DNA from: Candidatus Mnemosynella bozhongmuii
Lineage (GTDB): Archaea > Halobacteriota > Archaeoglobi > Mnemosynellales > Mnemosynellaceae
Reading direction: 5' to 3'
Length of the DNA: 12,655 bases
NCBI GenBank assembly: GCA_014361165.1
Contig: JACIWD010000051.1
Span: 1-12,655, forward strand
The translations under genes and the position numbers were made by a program. Position 1 is the stretch's first letter, and each line of letters begins with the position of its first letter. Below the pieces are notes generated by a model. The model was not told the origin of the DNA, did no database searches, and saw only the letters and a list, made by a program, of their open reading frames with translations. Shown here in pieces: positions 1-7,111 of the stretch.

Positions 1-2
1 GA

Positions 3-71
3 GAAGTTCTGATAGCGCTCAATGAACTGCTGAAAGATCTTCCAAAATCCTTATTTAGTTCTCAGATCTAA
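3..71 (+). CDS. C-terminal end of an upstream gene (partial)
   Basis: From base 3 a reading frame stays open to a TAA at 69-71. It encodes about 22 residues with an amphipathic leucine-rich pattern (EVLIALNELLKDLPKS...), which would suit the last helix of a longer protein. The other two plus frames hit stops within the first 30 bases. The tail is too short to identify a family. The stop lies 10 bases before apgM, so the apgM TATA box would sit inside this gene's last codons. One minus-strand frame is also open across this short stretch, so the call is tentative. Confidence 0.45.
   Translation, partial: EVLIALNELLKDLPKSLFSSQI
50..58 (+). promoter_or_regulatory. Likely TATA box of the apgM operon
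   Basis: The sequence TTATTTAG is centred near base 54, about 28 nt before the ATG at 82. Archaeal TATA boxes are normally centred 26-27 nt upstream of the transcription start, so transcription would begin at or next to the start codon. No Shine-Dalgarno sequence precedes that ATG (the bases before it are ACCTCCC, the wrong strand sense). This fits a leaderless transcript. The inference is from spacing only. Confidence 0.5.
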
Positions 72-81
72 TTGACCTCCC

Positions 82-1287
82 ATGGAGAAGATTCTTCTCA
101 TAGTGCTCGACGGAATTGCGGACAGACCCGTGAATGGAGAGACACCTCTCTCGAAGGCATCAACACCGAATCTCGATGTACTTGCCGAGAGAGGCATTCT
201 CGGAATCATGGACCCGATAAGACCCGGAGTGAGGCCGGGTTCAGATACCTCTCACCTCTCAATTCTCGGATATGATGCTGAGAGAATTTACACCGGAAGA
301 GGTCCTTTCGAGGCTGCCGGTGCCGGAATAGATGTTAAACCCGGTGATGTTGCGTTCAGATGCAACTTCGCAACAGTGAAGGACGGAGTTGTTGTCGATA
401 GAAGGGCTGGAAGAATAAGGGAAAGCGACATTCTGGCTGAAGCCATTTCTCAGGAGCTCAGAGAGATTGATGGTGTGGAAATCATCTTTAAGGCAGGAAC
501 CTCTCACAGGGCAGCTCTCGTGCTCAGAGGAGAGGGTCTCGGTCACAGAGTAACAGATTCAGATCCGAAGAAAGAGGGAAATCCGATTAAAGAGGTCAGA
601 GCTCTCGATGATGAATCGGAGAAGACAGCAAGGATTCTGAACGAGTTTTCGAGAAGAGCTCATGAGATTCTGTCCAGACATCCGCTTAACAGGGAGAGAG
701 CTGAGAGAGGCGAACCTCCCGCAAATGCGATTCTGATAAGAGGTGGTGGAATCGCTCCGAAAATAGAGAGGTTTGAGGAGAAAACCGGAATGAAAGGCTG
801 TGTTATTGCTGCAGCAACGCTGATAAGAGGTATTGGCAGATTCCTGGGCATGGACATTATTGATGTTCCCGGAGCAACAGGAGGGGTTGACTCGAATATT
901 GAGGGGAAAATTCAGAAAGCCTTGGATGCCCTCGAAAAATATGATTTTGTGCTTGTGAATATAAAGGGAGGAGACGAAGCGGGTCACGACAGGAATTTTG
1001 ATTTGAAGAAGAGATTTATTGAGAGGATTGATGATGCGCTGGAAGCTCTTGCTGAGAGAGATGGACTCACAGCCATCACCGCGGACCACACAACTCCGGT
1101 CAGCGTGGGAGACCATACCGGCGATCCGGTGCCTCTTCTAATTTCTGGAGAGGGGGTTAGAACAGATGATGTGAAGAGATTCACGGAATTTGAAGCACCG
1201 AAGGGAGGTCTCTGCAGAATAAGGGGAGTTGACCTCCTCCCAATTCTGCTCGATCTATCCGGAAGAGCCGAAAAATTTGGTGCATGA
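82..1287 (+). CDS. apgM: 2,3-bisphosphoglycerate-independent phosphoglycerate mutase, archaeal type
   Basis: This enzyme interconverts 3-phosphoglycerate and 2-phosphoglycerate in cytosolic glycolysis and gluconeogenesis, through a phosphoserine intermediate and two divalent metal ions. The 401 residues match the usual length of archaeal ApgM, which is shorter than bacterial GpmI. The N-terminus carries the alkaline-phosphatase-superfamily metal motif LIVLDGIADRP (Asp10). GSDTSHLSILGYD follows, in which Ser54 aligns with the nucleophilic serine of GpmI. The C-terminal part has the remaining metal ligands in NIKGGDEAGHD and ITADHTTPVSVGDHTGDPVP. The ATG at 82 is chosen because the metal motif begins eight residues later and a TATA-like box sits 28 nt upstream. 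Its TGA overlaps the ATG of the next gene by four bases, so translation is probably coupled. The ppdK gene further along acts two steps away in the same pathway. Confidence 0.95.
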   Translation: MEKILLIVLDGIADRPVNGETPLSKASTPNLDVLAERGILGIMDPIRPGVRPGSDTSHLSILGYDAERIYTGRGPFEAAGAGIDVKPGDVAFRCNFATVKDGVVVDRRAGRIRESDILAEAISQELREIDGVEIIFKAGTSHRAALVLRGEGLGHRVTDSDPKKEGNPIKEVRALDDESEKTARILNEFSRRAHEILSRHPLNRERAERGEPPANAILIRGGGIAPKIERFEEKTGMKGCVIAAATLIRGIGRFLGMDIIDVPGATGGVDSNIEGKIQKALDALEKYDFVLVNIKGGDEAGHDRNFDLKKRFIERIDDALEALAERDGLTAITADHTTPVSVGDHTGDPVPLLISGEGVRTDDVKRFTEFEAPKGGLCRIRGVDLLPILLDLSGRAEKFGA

Positions 1288-1544
1288 AAATGAGCTTCAA
1301 AAAACTGTTTCCAAATCTTTACAGAGAACTCGAAAGATACGACTCAATTTATCCCACTGTTCTGGATCATCTGCAGGTCTGCGAGACTGAGAAGGAGGCC
1401 TTTGAGGTCATAGATTATTTTGAGAGGATTGAGGAGATAACTCCCGATGCAGCGGATTTCTTGAAGGAGCTTGTAAAGAGATACGGGGTTGGAGTTTTCG
1501 GAAGGAGAAAAAGAGGGGACTGGGAAAAATACGGGTTGAGGTAG
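1284..1544 (+). CDS. Small conserved archaeal protein (possibly DUF2095-like)
   Basis: This is an 86-residue, mostly helical, highly charged protein of unknown function. It starts MKMSFKKLFPNLYRELERYDS and ends in a basic tail (FGRRKRGDWEKYGLR). There is no signal peptide, membrane helix or cysteine cluster. It resembles the small archaeal family annotated DUF2095, but I recognise it only by its LFPNLYREL opening and am not certain. Start: the ATG at 1284 overlaps the apgM stop as ATGA; a second in-frame ATG at 1290 is possible. Its stop is one base before the start of the GTPase gene. It therefore sits wedged between two housekeeping genes in a tight operon, which argues that it is real and translated. 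I cannot infer a function; a link to translation through the downstream GTPase is speculation. Confidence 0.8.
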   Translation: MKMSFKKLFPNLYRELERYDSIYPTVLDHLQVCETEKEAFEVIDYFERIEEITPDAADFLKELVKRYGVGVFGRRKRGDWEKYGLR

Positions 1545-1545
1545 G

Positions 1546-2715
1546 ATGATATCGATTGGTCTGGCTGGAAAGCCGAATTGCGGAAAGTCAACGTTCTTCA
1601 AAGCTGCAACCATGATTGATGTGCCGATAGCAAACTATCCGTTCACGACAATAGATGCGAATGTTGGGGTCACCCACGTGAGAGTTCCGTGCGTCTGCAA
1701 GGAGTTCAATCTGAGGTGCGGAAAATGCATCAGGGATTCAAGGTTCATACCCGTGAGAATCATAGATGTCGCGGGTCTCGTTCCGGATGCTCACAAGGGG
1801 AGAGGTCTCGGAAACGAGTTTCTTGACAACCTCAGGCAGTCAGACGGATTCATCCATGTGATCGATGCATCCGGCGGAACAGACAGTGAGGGGAATCCCG
1901 TCGGAATAGGGGAGAACGATCCTGTGGAGGACATAAGATTTCTCGAAAGAGAGCTTGCAATGTGGTATTATGGCATCCTCACGAGAAACTGGAAGAGGGT
2001 TGCGAAGAGGATAAGCACCGAAAGGCTTGATGTTTCAGAGGCTCTCGCATCACAGCTTCTTGGGGCTGGAGTTTCCAAAGAGGAGATAAAGGGTGCAATG
2101 GAGGAGCTGGATCTCAGGGAGAATGCTGAACAGTGGAGCGATGATGATCTCAGAGAGCTCTGCATGAGGATAGTGAAGAGGAAACCGAGGGTCATCGCAG
2201 CAAACAAGGTTGATGTTGCTCCCGAGGAGAACATCGAGAGGCTTGTGAAGGAGTTTGACGCCATTCCAACGATGGCTGAGGCGGAAATGATTCTCAGAAT
2301 GGCATCCGAGAAAGGTCTCGTGGATTACCTTCCCGGGGATGATGATTTTGAAATCGTGGGAGAGGTGACAGAAGCTCAGAGAAAAGCTCTCGAGAAAATA
2401 AGGGAGCTGATGAAGAAATTCGGCGGAACAGGAGTTCAGAAATGCATAAACAGACTTGTTCTCGATGTTCTGGACATGATCGTTGTCTATCCTGTTGAGG
2501 ATGAGAACAGGCTGAGCGACAAGGAGGGAAATGTTCTTCCAGATGCTTTCCTCATGAAGAGAGGCTCAACTGCGAGAGATCTTGCATACGAAATTCATTC
2601 AGATATCGGCAAGTCTTTTCTCTACGCACTGGACGTTCGAACAAAAAGGAGACTCGGAGAGGATTACGAACTGAAGGATGGAGATGTTCTCAAGATTGTC
2701 TTCGTGAAGAAGTAG
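1546..2715 (+). CDS. ychF: YchF/OLA1-family ribosome-associated GTPase, archaeal type
   Basis: This is a 389-residue Obg-superfamily P-loop protein of the YchF/OLA1 branch, expected to bind ribosomes in the cytosol. The P-loop is GKPNCGKST at residues 8-16. YPFTTIDANVG (31-41) is the family switch I. DVAGLV (74-79) is switch II, followed by the family hallmark KGRGLGNEFLDNLR. NKVD (220-223) is the G4 motif. It is the canonical GTP-specific form, unlike the NxxE of bacterial YchF and eukaryotic OLA1, which prefer ATP. A coiled-coil-like insertion covers about 150-210. A TGS domain forms the last 75 residues (YPVEDENRLSDKEGNVLPDA region to the C-terminus). Cysteines 49, 51, 58 and 61 form a CxC-x6-CxxC cluster before switch II that could bind metal. 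A short GAGGT element ends four bases before the ATG. The 3' end overlaps the convergent QueG-like gene by 26 bases. Confidence 0.92.
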   Translation: MISIGLAGKPNCGKSTFFKAATMIDVPIANYPFTTIDANVGVTHVRVPCVCKEFNLRCGKCIRDSRFIPVRIIDVAGLVPDAHKGRGLGNEFLDNLRQSDGFIHVIDASGGTDSEGNPVGIGENDPVEDIRFLERELAMWYYGILTRNWKRVAKRISTERLDVSEALASQLLGAGVSKEEIKGAMEELDLRENAEQWSDDDLRELCMRIVKRKPRVIAANKVDVAPEENIERLVKEFDAIPTMAEAEMILRMASEKGLVDYLPGDDDFEIVGEVTEAQRKALEKIRELMKKFGGTGVQKCINRLVLDVLDMIVVYPVEDENRLSDKEGNVLPDAFLMKRGSTARDLAYEIHSDIGKSFLYALDVRTKRRLGEDYELKDGDVLKIVFVKK

Positions 2716-3357
2716 CTTTCCTTCCAACAGGACAAACCCTTATGCACTCTCCGCAGACTCTTGCTCCGATATCCGGATCTTCAAGATACTTCCCTGTTTC
2801 CTCCACGCATCTCTCAACATCAAAGACGCTCTCCCTGCTCTCAGGATATTCCTCAAAACTCGAATCTCTTATAGCTCCGGAAGGGCATCTCTCGACACAA
2901 GCTCTGCATTCTCCGCATCTGTTTTTCATGGGCTCTCCTGCTCTGAGAGGCATATCTGTGAGAACGCTCACAAGTCTGACCCTTGGACCGAATTCAGGAG
3001 TTACAAGAAGAAGTGATCTGCCAATCCATCCAATTCCCGCAGCTCTTGCAATCGCTTTATGAGGGATGATACTTTTCCAGTGCGTCCTCTCCTCTCACTG
3101 AATCCTGAGACTCTTAATGCGATCTCATCAAGAAGTCTGTTTGAGACGTCATAAACTCTTCCATAAATCTCTCTTCTTGGAAAAAGCTCGAAGACATCAT
3201 CAGGAAGTTTCACTCCGATTGAGATTCCTCTTGTGTATTCGTCAAGGAGTCCCTCAGGATGGGTTTCACATCCCTTCAGATATCTCAAATCAGCCACTCC
3301 AAAGATATCGGCTCCAAGCCTCTCAATCTCTCTCCCGAGCTCATAATCAGGGCTCAT
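2690..3357 (-). pseudogene. QueG-like double [4Fe-4S] cluster protein, frameshifted
   Basis: Two minus-strand frames together encode one protein of about 222 residues. The first part (3357 down to about 3097) starts MSPDYELGREIERLGADIFG, the usual N-terminus of epoxyqueuosine-reductase-like proteins. The second part is open from 3094 to the stop at 2690. It carries HKAIARAAGIGWIGRS and TPEFGPRVRLVSVLTD, the hallmark core of that family. It then has two cluster motifs: CGECRACVERCP, and a lone Cys followed by CGECIRVCPVG. The frames differ by a missing base between about 3097 and 3061. The upstream limit is a TGA at 3097-3095 in the second frame; the downstream limit is the conserved HKA motif starting at 3061. 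Archaea modify tRNA with archaeosine rather than queuosine, so QueG itself is an unlikely role. The substrate of the archaeal homologues is unknown. The cause could be a true lesion, a consensus error or recoding. Confidence 0.85.
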
Positions 3358-3378
3358 TCACACTCCCTCAGGAAAAGT

Positions 3379-3390
3379 CTTAAAAATTAA
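3379..3390. promoter_or_regulatory. Shared bidirectional TATA element
   Basis: The only AT-rich block in the 53-base divergent gap is CTTAAAAATTAA, centred at 3384. It lies 27 nt from the minus-strand ATG (3357) and 27 nt from the plus-strand ATG (3411). That is the archaeal TATA-to-start distance in both directions, so both transcripts could be leaderless or nearly so. The minus gene also has a weak GGGAGTG upstream of its ATG that might act as a ribosome site. Confidence 0.5.
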
Positions 3391-3410
3391 TTTGAAAATA
3401 TACTTTTCGC

Positions 3411-4391
3411 ATGAACAGAATGAAGGTTGCTCTCTCCCTTCTGACACTGGCTTTCATAGCTGCCATTGCTCTTCTGATCCACTTCTTCGGATTCTACGGG
3501 CTCGTGAGAATAGCTCTCGGAGCTGTCTTCATCGTTGCCTCCATCCTGTTTCTTGTCTTCACCGGAATTCTCATATATGCGAGATCGATCTACTCCCTCC
3601 TCTCTCTCATCGCTCTTCTTCTCTCCATTTATGCTTTCAGAGAGGTGTATTTATCGAGAATTCTCAGCGCCGTATCAGTTCTCCTGATCTTCGCCGCTTC
3701 TCTTCTCTTCGCACTCTGGTGGATCTCCGAACCCGATATGAAGCTTTCAGAGAGGTTCAGAAGTCCCGAGGCTCTTGAACGCTCATCGAAGTTCAGAAGT
3801 GCAGCCAGAAAATATGAGAAAAGAGGTGATTTTGAGAAAGCAGGAGAATGCTATGAAAGAGCAGGGATGTCTGAATCTGCAGCCTGGTGCTATGAGAGGG
3901 CAGGAAAATACGGCAGAGCAGCCGAGATTTATGAGAAGCTTGCCGAAAGCGAGGAGGATTCGTATTACTGGAAGGAGGCTCATGAGCTCTGGAAAAAAGC
4001 CGGAAATATGAGAAGAGCGGCTGAAGCTCTTGAGAAATATGCCGAGCATGAACCCTGGTTCTGGGAGGATGTCGCGAAGCTCTGGAAAGAGATCGGAGAT
4101 GAGGAAAGATGGAGAAGTGCAGCAGAAAGGGCTCTGGAGTATTATCTTGGAGAGGCTGAAGAGGAGGGAGTCTTCTGGGAGGATGTTGCAAAGATCTGTG
4201 AAGAGCTCGGAGAAAATGAAAGAGCTAGAGAATACTATCAGAGGTTTCTTGAATACTGTTTGAAAGAGGCGGAAAACGATGGTTCATGGTGGAAGCACGT
4301 GTCAGAGGTTTACGAAAAGCTCGGTATTGCTGAGAAAGCAGAGGAAGCAAGAAGAAAATATGAGGAGTTCAGGAAAATAAAGGTGGAGTGA
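3411..4391 (+). CDS. Membrane protein with four N-terminal helices and a TPR-like repeat tail
   Basis: I do not recognise a named family. The 326-residue protein has about four hydrophobic helices at residues 5-26, 29-57, 59-79 and 83-105, connected by very short loops. A charged soluble region runs from about 108 to the end. That region is built of helix-turn-helix repeats: short TPR- or SNAP-like units at 125-180 (AARKYEKRGDFEKAGECYERAG, then AAWCYERAGKYGRAAEIYEK), then longer tryptophan-containing units with a strict 38-residue period from 214. The likely role is a membrane-anchored scaffold binding other proteins on the cytoplasmic side; no catalytic motif is visible. The ATG at 3411 is chosen for its 27-nt spacing from the TATA element; an ATG at 3420 would also work. 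It is divergent from the QueG-like gene and its stop is eight bases from the ppdK stop, leaving no room for a conventional terminator. Confidence 0.85.
   Translation: MNRMKVALSLLTLAFIAAIALLIHFFGFYGLVRIALGAVFIVASILFLVFTGILIYARSIYSLLSLIALLLSIYAFREVYLSRILSAVSVLLIFAASLLFALWWISEPDMKLSERFRSPEALERSSKFRSAARKYEKRGDFEKAGECYERAGMSESAAWCYERAGKYGRAAEIYEKLAESEEDSYYWKEAHELWKKAGNMRRAAEALEKYAEHEPWFWEDVAKLWKEIGDEERWRSAAERALEYYLGEAEEEGVFWEDVAKICEELGENERAREYYQRFLEYCLKEAENDGSWWKHVSEVYEKLGIAEKAEEARRKYEEFRKIKVE
4050..4388 (+). repeat. Tandem 114-bp coding repeat (38-residue units)
   Basis: Three in-register copies begin at 4050, 4164 and 4278 within the membrane/TPR gene. The protein units open EPWFWEDVAKLWKEIGD, EGVFWEDVAKICEELGE and DGSWWKHVSEVYEKLGI. 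The aligned W, V, K/E, LG and A positions recur every 38 residues. The first two copies are also clearly similar in DNA (both contain TTCTGGGAGGATGT). The third copy is slightly short and more diverged. Canonical TPR units have 34 residues, so this is a lengthened variant or a related helical repeat. Confidence 0.8.
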
Positions 4392-4399
4392 GAGGGTTC

Positions 4400-7063
4400 T
4401 CAGACATCCTTTCTTACTGTTCCCTCAAGTTTCTTCAGTGCGGCCTGTGCAGCAGCAAGTCTCGCGACAGGAATTCTGTACGGAGAGCTCGAGACATAAT
4501 CAAGTCCGATTCTGTGGCAGAACTCTATTGATCTGGGATCTCCACCGTGTTCGCCGCAGATTCCTGTCTTGAGATTTGGATTTGAGCTCTTTCCTCTTTC
4601 AACCGCTATCCTCATGAGCTCGCCGACGCCTTCCTGGTCGAGTGTTGTGAACGGATCTTCTGGAAGTATCTTCTTCTCCTTGTAAACCTCGATGAACTTT
4701 CCGTAATCATCTCTGCTGAAACCGAAACTCATCTGAGTCAGATCATTCGTTCCGAACGAGAAGAACTCTGCCTCTTTCGCTATCCTATCAGCTGTAACCG
4801 CAGCTCTTGGAACTTCTACCATCACTCCAACCGAATATTCAATCTCAACTCCGTGCTCCTTCATGACCTCTTCCGCAACTCTCTTCACTATTTCCTTCTG
4901 ATCTTTCAGCTCATTCACGTGGGAGACAAGAGGTATCATGATCTCCGGTATGACAGTCTTTCCTTCCTTCTTCAGCATGCATGCGGCCTCGATGATCGCT
5001 CTGGCCTGCATCTCGGTTATCTCGGGATAGGTTATTCCCAGCCTGCATCCTCTGTGTCCGAGCATCGGATTGAACTCATAGAGCTCTTCAACCCTTCTCA
5101 GAAGCCTCTCCTTCTCCTTTATCTTCTCCTCATCTTCTCCTCTGGCTCTCATCCTCTCTATTTCAACTCTGAGCTCCTCTCTCTTTGGAAGAAACTCGTG
5201 GAGGGGCATGTCAAGCGTTCTGATCGTTACGGGAAGGCCCTCCATCTCCCTGAATATCTCATAGAAATCATTTCTCTGATACTCATAGATCTCGGCAAGA
5301 GCCTCCCTTCTCTCTTCAGGAGTCTCTGCCATTATCATTTTGAGAACGCTTGGAATTCTTGAGGGATGGAAGAACATGTGTTCTGTTCTGCAGAGTCCTA
5401 TTCCCTCTGCTCCAAACTCTCTTGCTCTTCTCGCATCCTCGGGAGTATCGGCGTTTGCTCTTACTCCAAGCCTTCTGAATTCATCAGCCCATCTCAGAAG
5501 GGTTTCAAGCTCTCCTTTTATCTGCGGCTCAATGGTGGGAACCTTTCCAACCATGACATTTCCGGTGTATCCATCTATGGTTATCCACTCACCCTCTTTT
5601 ATCACAATGTCTTTAACCCTTATCTCCCTTCTCTCCTCATCTATCTGAAGTTCCTCACACCCGACAACACACGGGCGACCCATGCCTCTTGCGACCACTG
5701 CTGCGTGAGATGTCATGCCACCTCTTGAAGTCAGAATTCCGACCGATGCGTGCATTCCGTGGATGTCATCTGGAGAGGTCTCGGGTCTAACGAGAATCAC
5801 TGGACCCTCTTTCGATTTCTCGACAGCTTCATCAGCTGAAAAGACAACCCTTCCGCTTACAGCACCCGGAGAGGCCGGAAGACCTCTGGCAATTGGATCA
5901 ACCTTTGCTGAGGGATCTATGACTGGCTGAAGGAGCTTCACCACATTCTCGGGATCAATCCTGAGGATTGCCTCCTCTTTCGAAATCAGACCCTCATTTG
6001 CCATATCCACAGCTATTTTAACCGCTGCAAGAGGAGTTCTCTTTGCATCTCTCGTCTGAAGAATGTAGAGCTTTCCTCTCTCCACGGTGAATTCAAAGTC
6101 CTGAACATCTCTGTAATGCCTCTCAAGAAGTTCCGCAACTTTCCTCAGTTCCTCGTAGAGCTTCGGATTCTCTTCTTTAAGCTTGCTGATGGGCATCGGT
6201 GTCCTTATTCCAGCCACGACATCTTCTCCCTGCGCATTGGTCAGATATTCTCCGTAAAGCTCCTTCTCTCCTGTTGCAGGATTTCTCGTGAAGCCAACTC
6301 CTGTTCCGGAATCCTCTCCGAGATTTCCAAAAACCATTGTCTGAACATTTGCAGCTGTCCCGAGGTCATCCGGAATTTTGTTGAGCCTTCTGTAAGTTAT
6401 CGCTCTCGGATTGTTCCATGATTTGAAAACCGCTATAACAGCCCTCCTGAGCTGCTCCTCCGGATCCTGCGGAAAATCCTCTCCCGTGTGCTCTTTGTAG
6501 ACTCTCTTGTAAATTTCAACAAGCTCTTTGAGATCCTCTGCAGTCAGCTCTGAATCAAAGGCAACTCCTCTCTTCTTTTTCATCTCCTCGAGGTGCTTCT
6601 CAAACTCATTCTTGTCTATACCCATCACAACATTTCCAAACATCTGAATCAGTCTTCTGTAAGCATCATAGGCAAATCTCTCGTTTCCCGTGAGCTCTGC
6701 GAGCCCCTTTACTATCTCGTCATTCAGCCCGATGTTCAGAATTGTGTCCATCATTCCCGGCATTGAGAATTTTGCACCCGAACGAACAGAAACGAGAAGC
6801 GGATTCTTCGGATCTCCGAACTTCTTTCCGGTTACCTCCTCAAGCTTTCTCAGATATTTTCTGAATTCCTCCTCAAATCCGTCCGGCAACTTCCCGTTTT
6901 TCACAAAATATCTGCAGACCTCTGTTGTTATCGTGAAGCCCGGTGGAACTGGAAGACCGAGCTTTGCCATCTCAGCAAGATTAGCACCCTTTCCGCCGAG
7001 GAGATCCCTCATACCGGCATCTCCTTCGGTCTCGTCCCCTCCGAAAAAGTACATCATTTTCAT
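4400..7063 (-). CDS. ppdK: Pyruvate, phosphate dikinase
   Basis: The enzyme interconverts pyruvate, ATP and phosphate with phosphoenolpyruvate, AMP and pyrophosphate. In an archaeon it probably works mainly in gluconeogenesis or as a reversible glycolytic end step. The 887 residues match the family length (about 870-890) and all three domains are present. The ATP-grasp domain covers about 1-340, opening with LLGGKGANLAEMAKLGLPVPPGFT. The swivelling phosphohistidine domain has the catalytic His453 in GGMTSHAAVVARGMG. The TIM-barrel PEP/pyruvate domain has GIGLCRTEHMF, FGTNDLTQM and the catalytic Cys836 in GICGEHGGDP. The motifs are those of PpdK rather than PEP synthase (PpsA). Start: the ATG at 7063 has no Shine-Dalgarno sequence but has a TATA-like box about 32 nt upstream. 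manC ends 48 bases upstream on the same strand, so the two may be partly co-transcribed. Confidence 0.96.
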   Translation of the reverse strand: MKMMYFFGGDETEGDAGMRDLLGGKGANLAEMAKLGLPVPPGFTITTEVCRYFVKNGKLPDGFEEEFRKYLRKLEEVTGKKFGDPKNPLLVSVRSGAKFSMPGMMDTILNIGLNDEIVKGLAELTGNERFAYDAYRRLIQMFGNVVMGIDKNEFEKHLEEMKKKRGVAFDSELTAEDLKELVEIYKRVYKEHTGEDFPQDPEEQLRRAVIAVFKSWNNPRAITYRRLNKIPDDLGTAANVQTMVFGNLGEDSGTGVGFTRNPATGEKELYGEYLTNAQGEDVVAGIRTPMPISKLKEENPKLYEELRKVAELLERHYRDVQDFEFTVERGKLYILQTRDAKRTPLAAVKIAVDMANEGLISKEEAILRIDPENVVKLLQPVIDPSAKVDPIARGLPASPGAVSGRVVFSADEAVEKSKEGPVILVRPETSPDDIHGMHASVGILTSRGGMTSHAAVVARGMGRPCVVGCEELQIDEERREIRVKDIVIKEGEWITIDGYTGNVMVGKVPTIEPQIKGELETLLRWADEFRRLGVRANADTPEDARRAREFGAEGIGLCRTEHMFFHPSRIPSVLKMIMAETPEERREALAEIYEYQRNDFYEIFREMEGLPVTIRTLDMPLHEFLPKREELRVEIERMRARGEDEEKIKEKERLLRRVEELYEFNPMLGHRGCRLGITYPEITEMQARAIIEAACMLKKEGKTVIPEIMIPLVSHVNELKDQKEIVKRVAEEVMKEHGVEIEYSVGVMVEVPRAAVTADRIAKEAEFFSFGTNDLTQMSFGFSRDDYGKFIEVYKEKKILPEDPFTTLDQEGVGELMRIAVERGKSSNPNLKTGICGEHGGDPRSIEFCHRIGLDYVSSSPYRIPVARLAAAQAALKKLEGTVRKDV

Positions 7064-7090
7064 AGTGGTTTAATTTACAGCTGCAAAGAC

Positions 7091-7099
7091 TTAAATAAC
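7091..7099 (-). promoter_or_regulatory. Likely TATA box of ppdK
   Basis: On the minus strand the sequence AGTTATTTAAG, preceded by purines (GAGGAGAAA, BRE-like), is centred about 32 nt before the ppdK ATG. It predicts a start site a few bases upstream of the codon and thus a near-leaderless transcript. It lies in the 48-base gap after manC, so ppdK can be transcribed independently. Confidence 0.5.
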
Positions 7100-7111
7100 T
7101 TTCTCCTCTCC

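Noticed and set aside
559..1116. Long minus-strand open frame (185 codons) opposite apgM
   Set aside because: It lies wholly inside a well-conserved gene and its translation shows no family motif. Purine-rich coding strands leave long open frames on the opposite strand.
2742..3062. Plus-strand open frame of 106 codons opposite the QueG-like gene
   Set aside because: The opposite strand carries unmistakable iron-sulfur motifs; this frame is Ser/Leu/His-rich with no recognisable domain.
3793..4191. Minus-strand 132-codon frame opposite the repeat region of the membrane protein
   Set aside because: Its composition (Pro, Arg, His, Ser-rich) is the antisense image of the charged helical repeats, and it has no promoter or ribosome site.
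4392..4399. Transcription terminator between the convergent membrane-protein and ppdK genes
   Set aside because: The gap is only eight bases, with no T-run or hairpin; any termination must occur inside the opposing genes.
4400..7063. Reading the large minus-strand gene as PEP synthase (PpsA)
   Set aside because: The N-terminal LLGGKGANLAEM with PPGFTITTEVC, the 887-residue length and the GICGEHGGDP region fit pyruvate phosphate dikinase better.
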